64,000 bases of DNA from positions 496,001 to 560,000 of the forward strand of contig JAFCMP010000513.1 of the NCBI GenBank assembly GCA_017506865.1, in the 5' to 3' direction. Below are positions 1 to 10,832 of the stretch, one piece after another; position 1 is the first letter of the stretch; each line of letters opens with the position of its first letter. The stretch comes from Tribonema minus (lineage: Eukaryota; Sar; Xanthophyceae; Tribonematales; Tribonemataceae). A program made the translations under genes and the position numbers. The notes under the pieces were generated by a model. That model had not been told where the DNA came from. It was given only the letters and a program-made list of their open reading frames with translations, and made no database searches.

Positions 1-297
1 CGAGAAGCCACTGAGACTCCATCAAAGCCGGATATCGGCTGTTTTACACTCAGGCCTTGTATATATTTCATCCTGACCACAAGCGGTGCTCCTTCAGCCT
101 GCACATTGCGTGTCATTAGCCAGAGCCGACATGCAGCGCTGCCGCACACCGTGGCAGTCACTCCTCTGTTCCCTTGCGGTGATGGCAGCATGCAGCTCTG
201 GAGTGATCATCAGCATTGTCATTTGAGCAAGGGCCATATACGTTGCTCAAGACTCACTCATGGTCGTCTTGTCACCTGGTCTTGCTTGCACATGCAG

Positions 298-3200
298 CAC
301 CCAATTGACGCGAGCCGAGGTTGAAGAGGTAAGACTGCAGTCAAGACTGCGTGTTTTTTGTGTAAGGTGCAACATCACTTGCCGTTTGCAGTGCATGATA
401 TCGTATCACGGGAACTCTTACAGTATGTGGATCGCACTCTACAAAGTTTCTTTGGTGAAGTTTGCATCGGTGACTGCACCTTTGAATACAGGGTCTCTGC
501 TATAATCCTGAGTAGGTCTCGTGGCGCTTAGAAGTGAATCGCCTCATCTTATGGTCTCAGAGTCGTTCAATAATGTTATTCACTGTGAATAGAGTAGAAA
601 CACTTTACTTCTATATGCATGCTATTACTCTATGCATAGCATAGGAAATGTGCACGCTGCAGACATGGCACCCAGCGGTAACTTGTTGCAACTTCTGCAG
701 CAGCATTGGGACACCATTGCCAGCACCATTATGGTGGTCCCTGCAATTGAGTGCCTGCGTTTTTGTGTACTTTTTGTGTACTTCAATGTTGAAGTACTCA
801 AACGCACTTATTTTTTGCCAGCGGGGCATAATTGAGATCCAAATTCACCGAAACCTTCTCGATGTTCAAAACATTGATACCTCATCATTAATGCCGTGTT
901 GTCGTACCCTGACCGCCTTGAAACAACCGCTGCAGATGCAGTCATGATATCAAGGCCTCCTGACAGCACCATTGCATGCACATGCTCCACTGCGTGGTGC
1001 ATGCGCAACTTCAAGTTTGCATGTAGGCTGGTAACGCCATGGGCCGTGTGCCAAGGGACTCTAGTGCAATCACTGCAAGTCTCGCCATGAAGATGCATTT
1101 CTCAAGTACACCAAGCTGGTGTTCTCAATAGCCCCCACTGGATATTCATGAATACACTCACGCTTCACACTGGATGTATATCTTATGCACAGTTCAATGC
1201 ATACGACCAATCACTCTGGCAATCTGCTGCGCCCCTCCTTTCAGCTGGCCAAGGAATGGGAGGAAGTGGGTTGGGAGGTGTGCAGAGAGCTCGACCCCAA
1301 AGGTACGCAATACTCGCTATTTGCAATGCTTTCCTTTGCTGCAACAATTGCAATGCGTGCTAGTCTGCTTAAGAACTGTTTGCACCTGCGTCTTGTGTCA
1401 CGCGCACGCTCACAGCTTTGGCTGGTGCAATTCTAAGATGATGATGATCATCCACTGCCGCAACAAGCGAGGTCGTGAGTGGCAGTGAGATCACTGCACG
1501 CGTGCTTACAGCTAGGAGCTTTCCCAGCTCTCATCAAGGTCCAGCACCTGAAAGGAGTAATCCCGAGAGGAGGATCCTGCAATACCCAGACATGGCATAG
1601 GTTGGAGTGGTCTTTTTGGCGACAGGCATTATCAAGGCCACCACAGGGATCACGACATGTGCCACCACTCAAGTAACTCTGCCGACTTCAAATGTGAAGC
1701 AAGTGGGTCATCAAATCATGGCGGACGTGTCCGTGTGTTGGCATCATATCAAACGCGCCATGCCAGCCCATCAGCACTTCAGTGCAAGAAAGCATAGGCG
1801 CATCAACAGCAACACAGCATGTCTGCTAGAGGTCAGCTCGTTTTTGTCAAGTGACGCACCTCCTTTGCACTTCACAAATGATTCAAGTATTTTACCTGCT
1901 GAGCATTGTTGACATAGCTAGAGCGCGTGTGCCTGTGCCACCTACTACACCTCAGGACCTGTAAGCGGCCATCATCTGGACGTATAATTCAAGTACATCT
2001 CAGACCTCAAGAGATGAGCTTTCACATGGCGGTCCTGCCCAGGCGTTGCCAGCTCATTGCTCTCAAGTGACCACGACCCCTCGTGGGGTCCACCTCATAC
2101 CTTGTAGAAGCACCCGCAACGCTAAGTACATTCCCGACAAATCAAACTTTTATCAGTTGCATTGACGGCTTGCTGCCTTGTGTTTGACGCTGCAAAACCT
2201 TTCAAACGGCCAGAGCACAAGATCAACAGCACCAGGCCAAGTTGCCGCAAACATTGGTGATCTGCCCCTTGTTAAGTAGGACCTTTCCTTCGTTATCGGT
2301 CAGCAAGTGGGGAGCTGCACCTCTCAAGGCCTGGCTTTCTGCCCCCCTGTGTGCGCTGCCCAAACAGGGCCAATCAAGTTCATGATCGGCGGCGCTACCG
2401 CCTTGTTCAAGTAGAATCTTTTTCCTTTGTTGTCGGTCAGCAAGTGTGGAGCTGCATCTCTCAAAGCTGCCTTTCTTTCGCTTTGTGTGCGCTGCGCAAA
2501 CAGGGACCATCAAATTCATGATTGGCGGCGGGTACAGGAGGGGCAAGGAGCTCACGTCAGATCTGGACATCATCGCCACGTTTGAGAGGTGACTGCCATG
2601 TAACTGCCATGTAACTGCTCAAGTAACTGCCAAGCGACAGCTGCATCTTCAGCAGTCCAGCCTGACATGGCACAGCATGTGCAGTGCGTCAGGTGCTTAT
2701 GCCATGATTGAGAGGCAGCATGAGGGCCTGAATTAGGGTTGAAGTGCGGTTGCCACACAGTTGAAGTGAGCGATCATCCGACGTGAGTCACGCATGTTCA
2801 ACGCTGTACTTCCATGTACTGCAGCTGCAGCAGTCCTGCTCATACTGTACTTCACAACATTGTACCGCACCGCAACTGTGATGTACCATTACCCTTTTTT
2901 GTGTCGTTCATCGCCTTCTTGAAATCATCTCCTTTGCAAGGAAAGCAGCTTCAAGCAGCTTCTAACTGAAGCGCATGCAAGACTCGGCCAATGCAATGTA
3001 CTGTAGCCTGACTGGTGCTTGACATGTCAGCTCAAGTGCTGGCCATTTGTGAAGTTCTTCGTAATGTTGCAGAACGCATAATGTTCACCTCGTAACCCTC
3101 ATTCCTGCTGAATGCTGACTTTCTTGGTTAGCATCGCTACATGAGAGAGAAAACGGCCCGCTTTGCAGCAAGTATCATCACGCAATGTGATCAAATACAT

Positions 3201-6200
3201 GGTGCACGCCCGAATCAACTGCGCGCTTGCAAGAGCGTGAGTTTGCGTGTATGGAAACGCAGTGCTTTCGATCCTGTGCACTAGGAGTCCTGATGTGACG
3301 TCAACGCACGAAAACGGCAAAATTTTGCTTGAGAGTTTTGAATTGTGTGCCATCGCTTTAGAATTCACGCTCTCTGTCACTGGCTAGGCATGATGGCAGC
3401 CCAGAGGGAGAGAGCGGTGACCATGCTGATCATTTACCTGACGAGTGGCTTGATGGGGGCGTGTTGTACAGCTGATGCTGCGGCAGAATTGCTCCCTTAC
3501 ATAATTTGCCACTGCGTTCTGCCAGGCATGGCGGCAGTCCTGAGGGGGAGCGGCGACCGCATTTGCTGGACAGAAGTGCGTGTTGACCATGTCGTGCCCC
3601 GGCGTTCTGCCGCTGTGTTCTGCCATTGCGTTTTGCCAGGCATGGCGGCAGTCCGCATGGGTGCGGCGATCACGTACGCTGGGCCCACATGCTTGCGGAC
3701 AAGATGGAGGAAAGGGGCTACATCAAAGTCTGGTGCGTCACGCTGCTCTTCCAATCACAACTTGTTGCAATGGCAACTTCCCACGGTGTCGATGCGTGGT
3801 CAAGAAGTTTGATTGATTTTTTGCCAGAAGCCATGACAGCTGGCTGCCTTGACTCGCCACAACTGATGTCTGATGTTTGTAAATAAGGGCTCTATGGTCG
3901 CCAAGTGTGGACATCGCAATGGGCACATGCACTGGTGTCGAGATGGGGCTTCTGCAGAGGTGTCGATATGTTTTGCAGCACATGAACAGGCAACCATTGT
4001 TAGAAGGATGATTGTTCAGGTGCCATTAGTGGTGCTGCCTGCTGGAGCTCAACACCTTTCTGCTCTCCTTGTGTGGAGACTTTTTGAAAATGTCTCATCT
4101 GCCGGCTTCTTCCAGTTTTGTTTTGGACTTTGCCCGCATAACTGCCAAAGTATGCTGGGGCTGCACCTCTCTGAGCTCAGCCATATAGTGCACCTGCATG
4201 CATGATTCGATCATCCTTACAAAGTCTCCATGCCTGTCATTTCCTCTAATTCACGAGTATCAAGGTAGCGCGTGCAGGCTGGCACGATCCTCACCAAAAA
4301 TCAGCGGTGCCAAGTGCGTTTACGAAGCCACTGCTGGTTGTTAAGATGGCCATGAACCTGCTAATCCACATCCCAGCCCCAACCCTGCCGCCAAGCCATC
4401 TTGTACTGCACACGAGCTCACATGAATCCATAAATTGTGTTGCATGTAGCTAAGAAGATGTTCAATTCAAGTACTTTATCCACTTCTGCTTGAGGGGCGG
4501 AAACCTAATTGTGTACCTAAAGTACCTCTCTTCGGGCATCAACAGCCGACCGCTACAGTGGAAGGTGTGTACGCGCTGGATTGTACACTGGCCACCTTTA
4601 CGTTATTGTAAAAGCTACATCTGCTCACAGCACGCACTCATGAGAAGCCTTAACGTCTATGTGCTCCGTGCCCCCCCGCGTGTCGCCCCGACTGGCAATC
4701 AGCAACCTGCCAGACGGCATGAACAACAAGAAGTCCGAGGACACCGGCATGTACGAGGGGAACACCTCGCTATTGGGTCTGTACCCGTGGCGCGGCAAGA
4801 TGCGCAGGGTCGACATCTTCATGTCCGCCCCCTCGCAGTGGGCGTATGGCGTCCTCGGGTGGTGAGTCACCTGTGTAGCAACTTCAACTGCATTAGACAC
4901 TTCAAGTGCATCAGCAGGTGCACATAGCGTGGCATTAATGCTGCAGCCGAAGCTTTAGAGGTACAAACGTGCGCACGGTCGACATGTTCATGTGCACCGC
5001 CTCACAGTGGGCGTATGGTGTCATTGTGTGGTGAGTCACCTATGTAGACACTTCAAGTGCGTCAGTATATCGAAGCGCCAATGTGCGTGACGTTTGTCAT
5101 CTTGGTGTGCACCGCTATGCAGTGGGCGTCATGGTGTGCCCCTCCCTCATAGTGGGCTTGTGATTGGCGGCGCGGGTGAACTGTTACTGACATCACTACT
5201 TCGTACTGCTCTGGCGAGCGCGCTGGACTTTTGGCGCTCCGCAGCCAGGCATGCCTAAGCACTGGTCCCAACAGCCTGGACGCTATATTATAAACATGAT
5301 CATGTTTTGCGACGATTTTGGCATGATCAAATCGTGCAACTTCATACCCCCCCCCCCGCCTTACTTGGGAGATGCAGCGCATTGCTACCCTACCAACACC
5401 TTCTGCAGCGCATCAAGAGTTCAGATGTGATTTGTGGCGCATCGTTGATGTGTAAATTCGATTCTGCCCCTAAACCTACCCCCCTTCCCTTACCCCTAAC
5501 CCTACGCACGCAGGACGGGTGGCACCCTTTTCCTGCGTCAGATGCGGCGGTTTACCCTACATGTGAGACAACGTTTTGACTTGCACTTCTCCGTGCATGC
5601 AGGAGAGGCCGTCCCGGGGCCAAACAAGGCCAGGACGCATCGGGCGCCATTCTTGCAACTTGAGCATTTCAAAATGACGTACCATTCACATCAGTAAGCT
5701 GTACACATCTGTTACTGCAAGCCAATCGTCGTGGGCAATATACCCCCACTCCCCCAAGACGATACCCCCCCCCCCCCCCCCTCCCCTCCCTCCTGCCCAT
5801 CTCTCTCCGTGGCCCTTTCCTTCACCTATAGTGTTCGGAGAGTGGACCTCTCACGTTTCATACCACACTCAAACATGTGTGCCAAAGCATTATGCTCAAG
5901 TCGAGCCATGCTGCCTCATGCATGCAGGACTGGCAGCCGCACGTTCCTGCGGCAGATGCGGCGCTATGCCTCGGACGTAAGCCCCTCCGTGTAGGAGTGC
6001 AGACAAGTGGTTCAGCCAAAGCATGCACTCTGAAGTGTAGTTCTACCTGCAGTTTTCAACGTATACTTAGCGAAGTACTCGCCTAGCTCGTCAGCTGCCC
6101 ATATACCTGACCTACCCCAAGTTGGTTTAACCCACTTGGTTTGCATTGGTATGAAGTTATCCACCTGGCTTCCAGTGGCTTGCCCCCCCAAGTAATAGCG

Positions 6201-7837
6201 CTATACAGGTCTCGGGCCATGGCAGTGCCTATGCATGGTGAAGCTGGCCACCTTACCATGCCGGCAAGTTGGACGCTCGCCGTCATGCACTGGGATTAGC
6301 CACAGAATGCCGGGGCATGCCAGCAGAGTGTGAAATCCACTCCTTGAAGTACGCATTGAGGATGGCTGTGCTCAATCAGTGCAGGACACACCACTTACAA
6401 AAACATAGTGCGTGCCGTTGCATCGAGGTGCTTGCCCACATGACGCACTTTTTGTGGATGCTTGCTGAGGGCGAGAAAACATCCAGATGGTGTATGACAT
6501 GATGTCAAGCGTGCTACTAGGCTGTTCTTCTAGAGTGTTTATTCTTGAAGCATGCAAGTAAACGTGAGAGTATTCAGAGCACAAGCGCAGCAGTCACAAC
6601 TTGACGATGTGATGTCAACTTCAGCATATTTGTCAGCATGATTATGATGTACTTCGAAGAATACATGTATCTCAGTGGTGCAACAGGCGCTGCGCTGAAC
6701 TGGCCCGACACCACCGCAGAGCACAAGGCAGCATGCTGCAGGATGCGCTTCTGCTGTACAAATAGCTTACAAGGTGAAACTAGTGCATTTGTTCCGGCGC
6801 CTCAGCTTTCGCATTGAAGTGAGCAGCCGTGAGAAATGCAGGCACTGAGCTGGCACCTGATAGAGACGATCACAGCCATGTGTCCCTAGCACGACTCTCA
6901 GCCTGTCGTTACAATCAATTGCGCACAGCAATCAGGAAAGGCAGCAAGCTCCACCTTGAAGCGGCTTCTCACACCAGCACGCTGAGGTGCTGTGGTTGCT
7001 TCACACATCCCTCACTGCACGCGAGTTGCTGGTGTATGCTCATATGTCTGTATTTTCTTGTGCTCCACTCTCTGTCGTAGGTCAAGAAGATACACCTGAG
7101 TCAACGCGGTGCCTGCGCGGTCGATGCAGCAGGGGTAAGTAGGTAGAAACGCACCTCCTCGCAATTTCGTGCGCCCAGACATAAATGCGCGCAGCAAACA
7201 CACTGCTGCTCCAAAACGCACCAATGCACGCAGGGGTTGGAAAACGCTGCCCTCAGATGAGCTAGAGCAGCAAGTGGCTACAAGAGGCCGCATTGCAGTG
7301 GCATGCCCAGGCACAAACGCTGTTTGCATGATTTTCTTGCTGTGGGCATTGCCAAGGAAGCACTTTGTGTGATGCTCCAGAAGCAAATGCACGCAGCAGC
7401 GACTGTACTGCAGTAATTCAGAGAAGTCTACTGGACAGACAGAGACGTGCTGCTTGGGAACACTTTACTGCATCTGAAGCAGAGCACCGTGAAGCGCATA
7501 TTTCTATGCCAGATGCAGACTTCCTGTCCACAACTTCAACTTCACCTTGAAGTAGAGATGTTTCGCAAGTTCAAGCGGTCATCAATTGATGTTTATGTGT
7601 TACAATTGGCGCTGCATCCGCTTCCAAGCGGCTCCCCGTCCCCTACCATGCCCGTTGCGACTGACAGCATCCACATATTCACCCTGACTTCGGACTTCGA
7701 CTGAGCTATGTTTCAACCGTTGATGCTGCCGACTGCAGCGCCCCTGCGCCCGCATCGGCGAGGGCTTCACCCGAGAAGAGCAGGTCTTCGAGATGCTGGG
7801 CCTGGAGTTCATCCCGCCGGAATTCCGCAATACCTGA
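298..7837 (+). CDS. Family X DNA polymerase, Pol mu/TdT-like (3' part)
   Basis: Template-poor or gap-filling DNA polymerase expected to act in nuclear end-joining or base-excision repair. Proposed exons: 298-328, 1,245-1,302, 2,504-2,588, 3,640-3,732, 4,703-4,861, 5,928-5,976, 7,081-7,134 and 7,739-7,837 (TGA). All eight join in frame to give about 208 residues. Visible family marks, in order: TRAEVEE, the palm motif GGGYRRGKELTSDLDII with two catalytic Asp, the third Asp in RRVDIFM, then GWTGSRTFLRQMRRYASD, and the C-terminal LGLEFIPPEFRN. The pair before TGSR is Gly-Trp, as in Pol mu and TdT, not the Tyr-Phe of Pol beta/lambda. The N-terminal helix-hairpin-helix part must lie left of the window or in exons I did not find. 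Four exon edges have decayed duplicates in the introns. Family assignment is firm; subfamily is inferred from one motif. Confidence 0.85.
2265..2530 (+). repeat. Tandem duplication over a Pol X splice acceptor
   Basis: Two adjacent copies of about 130 bp. The first (about 2,270-2,400) repeats the intron end, the acceptor and the first 30 or so bases of the palm exon that really starts at 2,504. The shared core includes TCGGTCAGCAAGTG and TTCATGAT(C/T)GGCGGCG. The first copy diverges soon after the acceptor, so it is probably not used. Confidence 0.75.
3375..3690 (+). repeat. Threefold echo of a Pol X acceptor and exon start
   Basis: The block GCCAGGCATGGCGGCAGTCC recurs at about 3,525 and 3,633, with a weaker copy at about 3,385 (GGCATGATGGCAGCCC). 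The period between the two clear copies is 107 bp. The last copy is the true exon (3,640-3,732). The earlier ones lie in the upstream intron. Confidence 0.75.
4965..5170 (+). repeat. Echo of a Pol X exon 3' end and donor
   Basis: Positions 4,972-5,060 repeat the exon end and donor at 4,806-4,920. GTCGACAT(C/G)TTCATGT, CAGTGGGCGTATGG and GTGAGTCACCT are shared, followed by the same CACTTCAAGTGC. A third, more decayed copy runs from about 5,080 to 5,160 (GCAGTGGGCGTCATGGTG). Confidence 0.75.
5500..5560 (+). repeat. Echo of a Pol X acceptor and exon start
   Basis: GCACGCAGGACGGGTGGCAC, then CCTGCGTCAGATGCGGCGG, repeats the junction at 5,921-5,965 (GCATGCAGGACTGGCAGCCG, then CCTGCGGCAGATGCGGCGC). 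The copy lies upstream in the same intron and keeps its AG. Confidence 0.75.
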
Positions 7838-9790
7838 GGCACCACCCGGCAGCAACGCCCCACGCGCTGCGCAAGTACACTGTACCTCAGCATTGCCTGC
7901 TGCAGGCAGTGGCCGATGTGACCATGACCTTCAAGCTGAACCTGTTGGCTGCTTGCAGCTCTATGCGGCGAAGCATCAAGCATTGCCAGCCACTGGTCCG
8001 GAATCGCTTGAGCTGGTCGCTGACTGCAATTTCGGGTGCCAAGGTCTCAGTGCACAGATGACGCTTTCAAAGTGGACCATGGCTGTGCTGCCAGGATCGG
8101 ACCAGAATTGAGCAGGCACTCGGCAAATGTGTACTGCATTAGAGCATGTGCTATGTAAAGCGTGATGGGACTCTTTATTCACAAGGTGCAGCCAGCTGTG
8201 CGCATCACCACATGTACGAGGTCACATATCCATGAACAGCAGCAGGTGCCCCGCACATGTGAAGTTGCGTCCAGCAACCGCCGAGTTCACCCAGTGGCGC
8301 CCGACTGTATGGAACCGCATGGTGTACAGTACACAGCGCACAGTGCACAAGATGTGGACAGGCCAGCTTTATTGCAACGGAGGTAACGCTTACAGAGGCC
8401 ATCAGGGGCCAGAGGGCTGTTTCTTGGTGCATAAGCGTTGCGTGTGTCATAGGTTACAGAACAGCATGACTGGGGTGCATGTACACATGCATTCAGTACT
8501 GGCAGCGTGTCGAGTGTCCATCACTGGATTGAATGGCATTGTGTTGCACATATTTTGACAAGTTTTGAGTTGTCGTGTCTGCTGCTGCCTCCAAACATGT
8601 GGAAGTGAGCTTGCCTGCCTCCAAACATGTGGAAGTGAGCTTGCCCTGTTGCCAGCCTTTCGCAACATGTAAACCCTGAAGCCTGTGTAATGATGCATGT
8701 GGAGCACTTGCAGAGCGGCTGCAGCTGTGAGGAGCTTCCTTCCACAGGAGCATCTCTGCATACTCCTAAGTATATATGGCTGTGTTTTGGCATTTGTTCT
8801 TGTGCAGTCGAGTGTACCTGCGTGTGAACTCCTCTGCAGTTCTACGCCTTGTTTGAACTAGATCTTGCTGTCATTTATGTTCACCAATGTATGCGCTGGT
8901 TTTGACGGGAAGCTGCGGAAGGCACAGCAGTCATACTCCACATGAGATAGGTTCAGGCTTCATGCAGCTGTGGTATATGTATTGCGCTGGCCCAAGAACA
9001 GCTTGGCCGACGCACAAACGAATTATACGTGTGGTTAGCGTTGGCAAACCATGTGTCGCACTTCAAAAGCATCACCTACTGAGGTGCAGCATCGCCCCCT
9101 GAAAAACCTTCAAAAGGCCCACACAAAGCGATGGACACCCCCATTTGCCTTGAGGCATAGATGGAGGCGTGGTGGGATATAACAACGGCAGCGGCGCCGC
9201 ACCGATCTGACCAAGACTCTTGTGGGCGGTGGTGCTGAGCGGATCTGAGGCATGTTTACAGCGCTGCTGCTGGGTACTGCTGACTTGCATGCGCAGCTGA
9301 CGGCGCCCGACCAGAACTGGCTGGCCTTGATGCTCGCGGCGCGGGATGGGAAAGTGTACGCATCGCCGTGCTGCTGTGGCACCTTTCAGAGGCTCAAGTC
9401 ACGGCAGGAACACAGACGGCCGGACGCCGCTGTTGCTGGCGCAATAGCGGTGGTTGGCCGTGCGAAGAAAGTATAGTGTGTGCAGCGCTGCAGCACCGTT
9501 CAAAGGCGCAAGTGATGCAGTTTTGAAACAGTTGAACTTGTAAAGTTAACTGTCCGGTGCACCATGTCTGCAGCTGTTCGCTAGTTCAGAAGCAAACCTC
9601 GCTGACCATGTTTCAAACTCGTGATGTGGTGCAGGGGACATAGGCCAGATGCGATGCGACGACGAGACACATGCGTTGGAGATGCTGGCTGCAGTTGCTG
9701 GAGCTGTACCTGCAGGGGTTAGCTTTGAAATCCGATGCAAGAACACTTGGCAAGGCGTAGCATGAGCATCAAGGTGCGGGGGTCATGCTA
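7838..9790. other. Spacer without a supported gene
   Basis: I find only short reading frames without credible splice partners here. The one clear structure is a perfect 30-bp tandem repeat at 8,585-8,644. A 75-codon frame at 9,252-9,476 has no recognisable motif and I do not call it. Confidence 0.5.
8585..8644. repeat. 30-bp direct tandem repeat, two copies
   Basis: A unit containing CCTCCAAACATGTGGAAGTG occurs twice without a gap (8,585-8,614 and 8,615-8,644) and is identical in both copies, implying a recent duplication. Confidence 0.9.
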
Positions 9791-10110
9791 CGATCTTGAG
9801 ATATCCCATGTTGAACTTAGCTGAGCATTAACCTCGTGATCTTTTGCCCAAGCATGGAATTTCAACTCCAACTTGAAGCTTGAGAAGTGCACATCATGAA
9901 ATTGCAACCAACTTAAACACTGGTGCCTTCGCCTCAAAACCTCAACATCAGGATGAAATACTGCTGGGGGCTCAACCAGACTTTGCCAACTTGAAAGTGG
10001 GACTCGGTCTGGTGCTGGGTCCTGTTTTCCCCATCAAAGTCATGCTGTCTGCAATTGAAACCCCCAGGCAGGTCACGGCAGCAATGCCAAGGGCACCAAG
10101 GGCCAGCATT
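9790..10110 (+). repeat. Dispersed repeat, copy 1
   Basis: Shares ATCTTGAGATATCCCATGTT at its left end with a second copy near 33,641. Further matches follow in order: ACTGGTGCCTTCGCCT / ACTTGGTGCCTTCGCCT, TCAACCAGACTT and GGTCCTGTTTTCCCC / GGTCCCGTGTTCCCG. The match fades just inside the reading frame that follows. It is probably a remnant of a mobile element; no terminal repeats were identified. Confidence 0.7.
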
Positions 10111-10832
10111 TCCTGAGCTTTCTTGAGGCAGTCGACGACGATAGCCCCTGCGTTGAGTGGCACACGACGAAGCCGTATGGCGTCATCATCTCAAACATGG
10201 ATGCGCTCAAGGAACGTGTTCCGAACATTGGCACAAAATTGCAACTGCATGGGCTGAAGCCTACCGAGGAGGACAAAAAGCACTGGATAGGATGTGCGCA
10301 CCTGGGGGAGTTCAAGAGCACTGCGAGGCGCTTCTACCAGCATCGCAGTGTGGGGGAAGTGCGAGCCGCAGAAGCGGCCTTCATCGCTAAGACAAATCGG
10401 GGCGAGGGTGATAGCCACGAGGAAGGGGACGGCGAGAAGAACCGCCCCCCCAATGCACGGACGTTCTTGTGCCCCTGCGGTGTTTGCAAACTGGAGACCG
10501 GTTGCCCGTGCGGCTGTCCAACACTCCAAGAGCACATCAAAATGCAGGCCGACTTCTTTCGCGCAGTCTTGAGCAAAGCTACCAGCGGTTCAATCCTTGT
10601 CAAAGCCGCAATGAAGTTGGCACAAGACAAGGCAGCAGGCACGGGGGATGCGCGCGACTTTCTCTTCAAGGCTGCAGTCCTGACTGAGCTTGGCCACAAG
10701 TCATTTATAAGTTCTCACTTTGCAAAGCACGGTGTTGGTGGGTGCCCGAACGGTGCCTGTTTCATTCCGCAGCCAACAACAGCCACCTACAAGCTCAGTC
10801 ACGTGTTCTGGGAAGTTGAGGCGACACCGTGA
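10059..10832 (+). CDS. Uncharacterised Cys-rich protein, possibly element-encoded
   Basis: I do not recognise this protein. It is an uninterrupted frame of 257 codons ending at a stop at 10,832. The first internal ATG is at 10,197, but the frame is open and protein-like back to about 10,059, where a possible acceptor (CCCCCAG) sits, so the N-terminus may be in an upstream exon. Visible features: a charged N-terminal half (VIISNMDALKERVPN, GLKPTEEDKKHWIGC), an acidic stretch near GEGDSHEEGDGEKN, then a Cys cluster CPCGVCKLETGCPCGCP that could bind metal, and a C-terminal CPNGACF. The frame begins where a dispersed repeat ends, so it may belong to a mobile element. An ordinary host gene beside an insertion is the alternative. 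Confidence 0.45.
   Translation, partial: NPQAGHGSNAKGTKGQHFLSFLEAVDDDSPCVEWHTTKPYGVIISNMDALKERVPNIGTKLQLHGLKPTEEDKKHWIGCAHLGEFKSTARRFYQHRSVGEVRAAEAAFIAKTNRGEGDSHEEGDGEKNRPPNARTFLCPCGVCKLETGCPCGCPTLQEHIKMQADFFRAVLSKATSGSILVKAAMKLAQDKAAGTGDARDFLFKAAVLTELGHKSFISSHFAKHGVGGCPNGACFIPQPTTATYKLSHVFWEVEATP

Noticed and set aside
5766-5785. Long C run (also 5,345 and 19,187) as functional elements
   Set aside because: Simple homopolymers in an intron and spacers; nothing around them suggests function.
9252-9476. 75-codon frame in the left spacer
   Set aside because: No motif, no convincing splice sites; length is within chance expectation.
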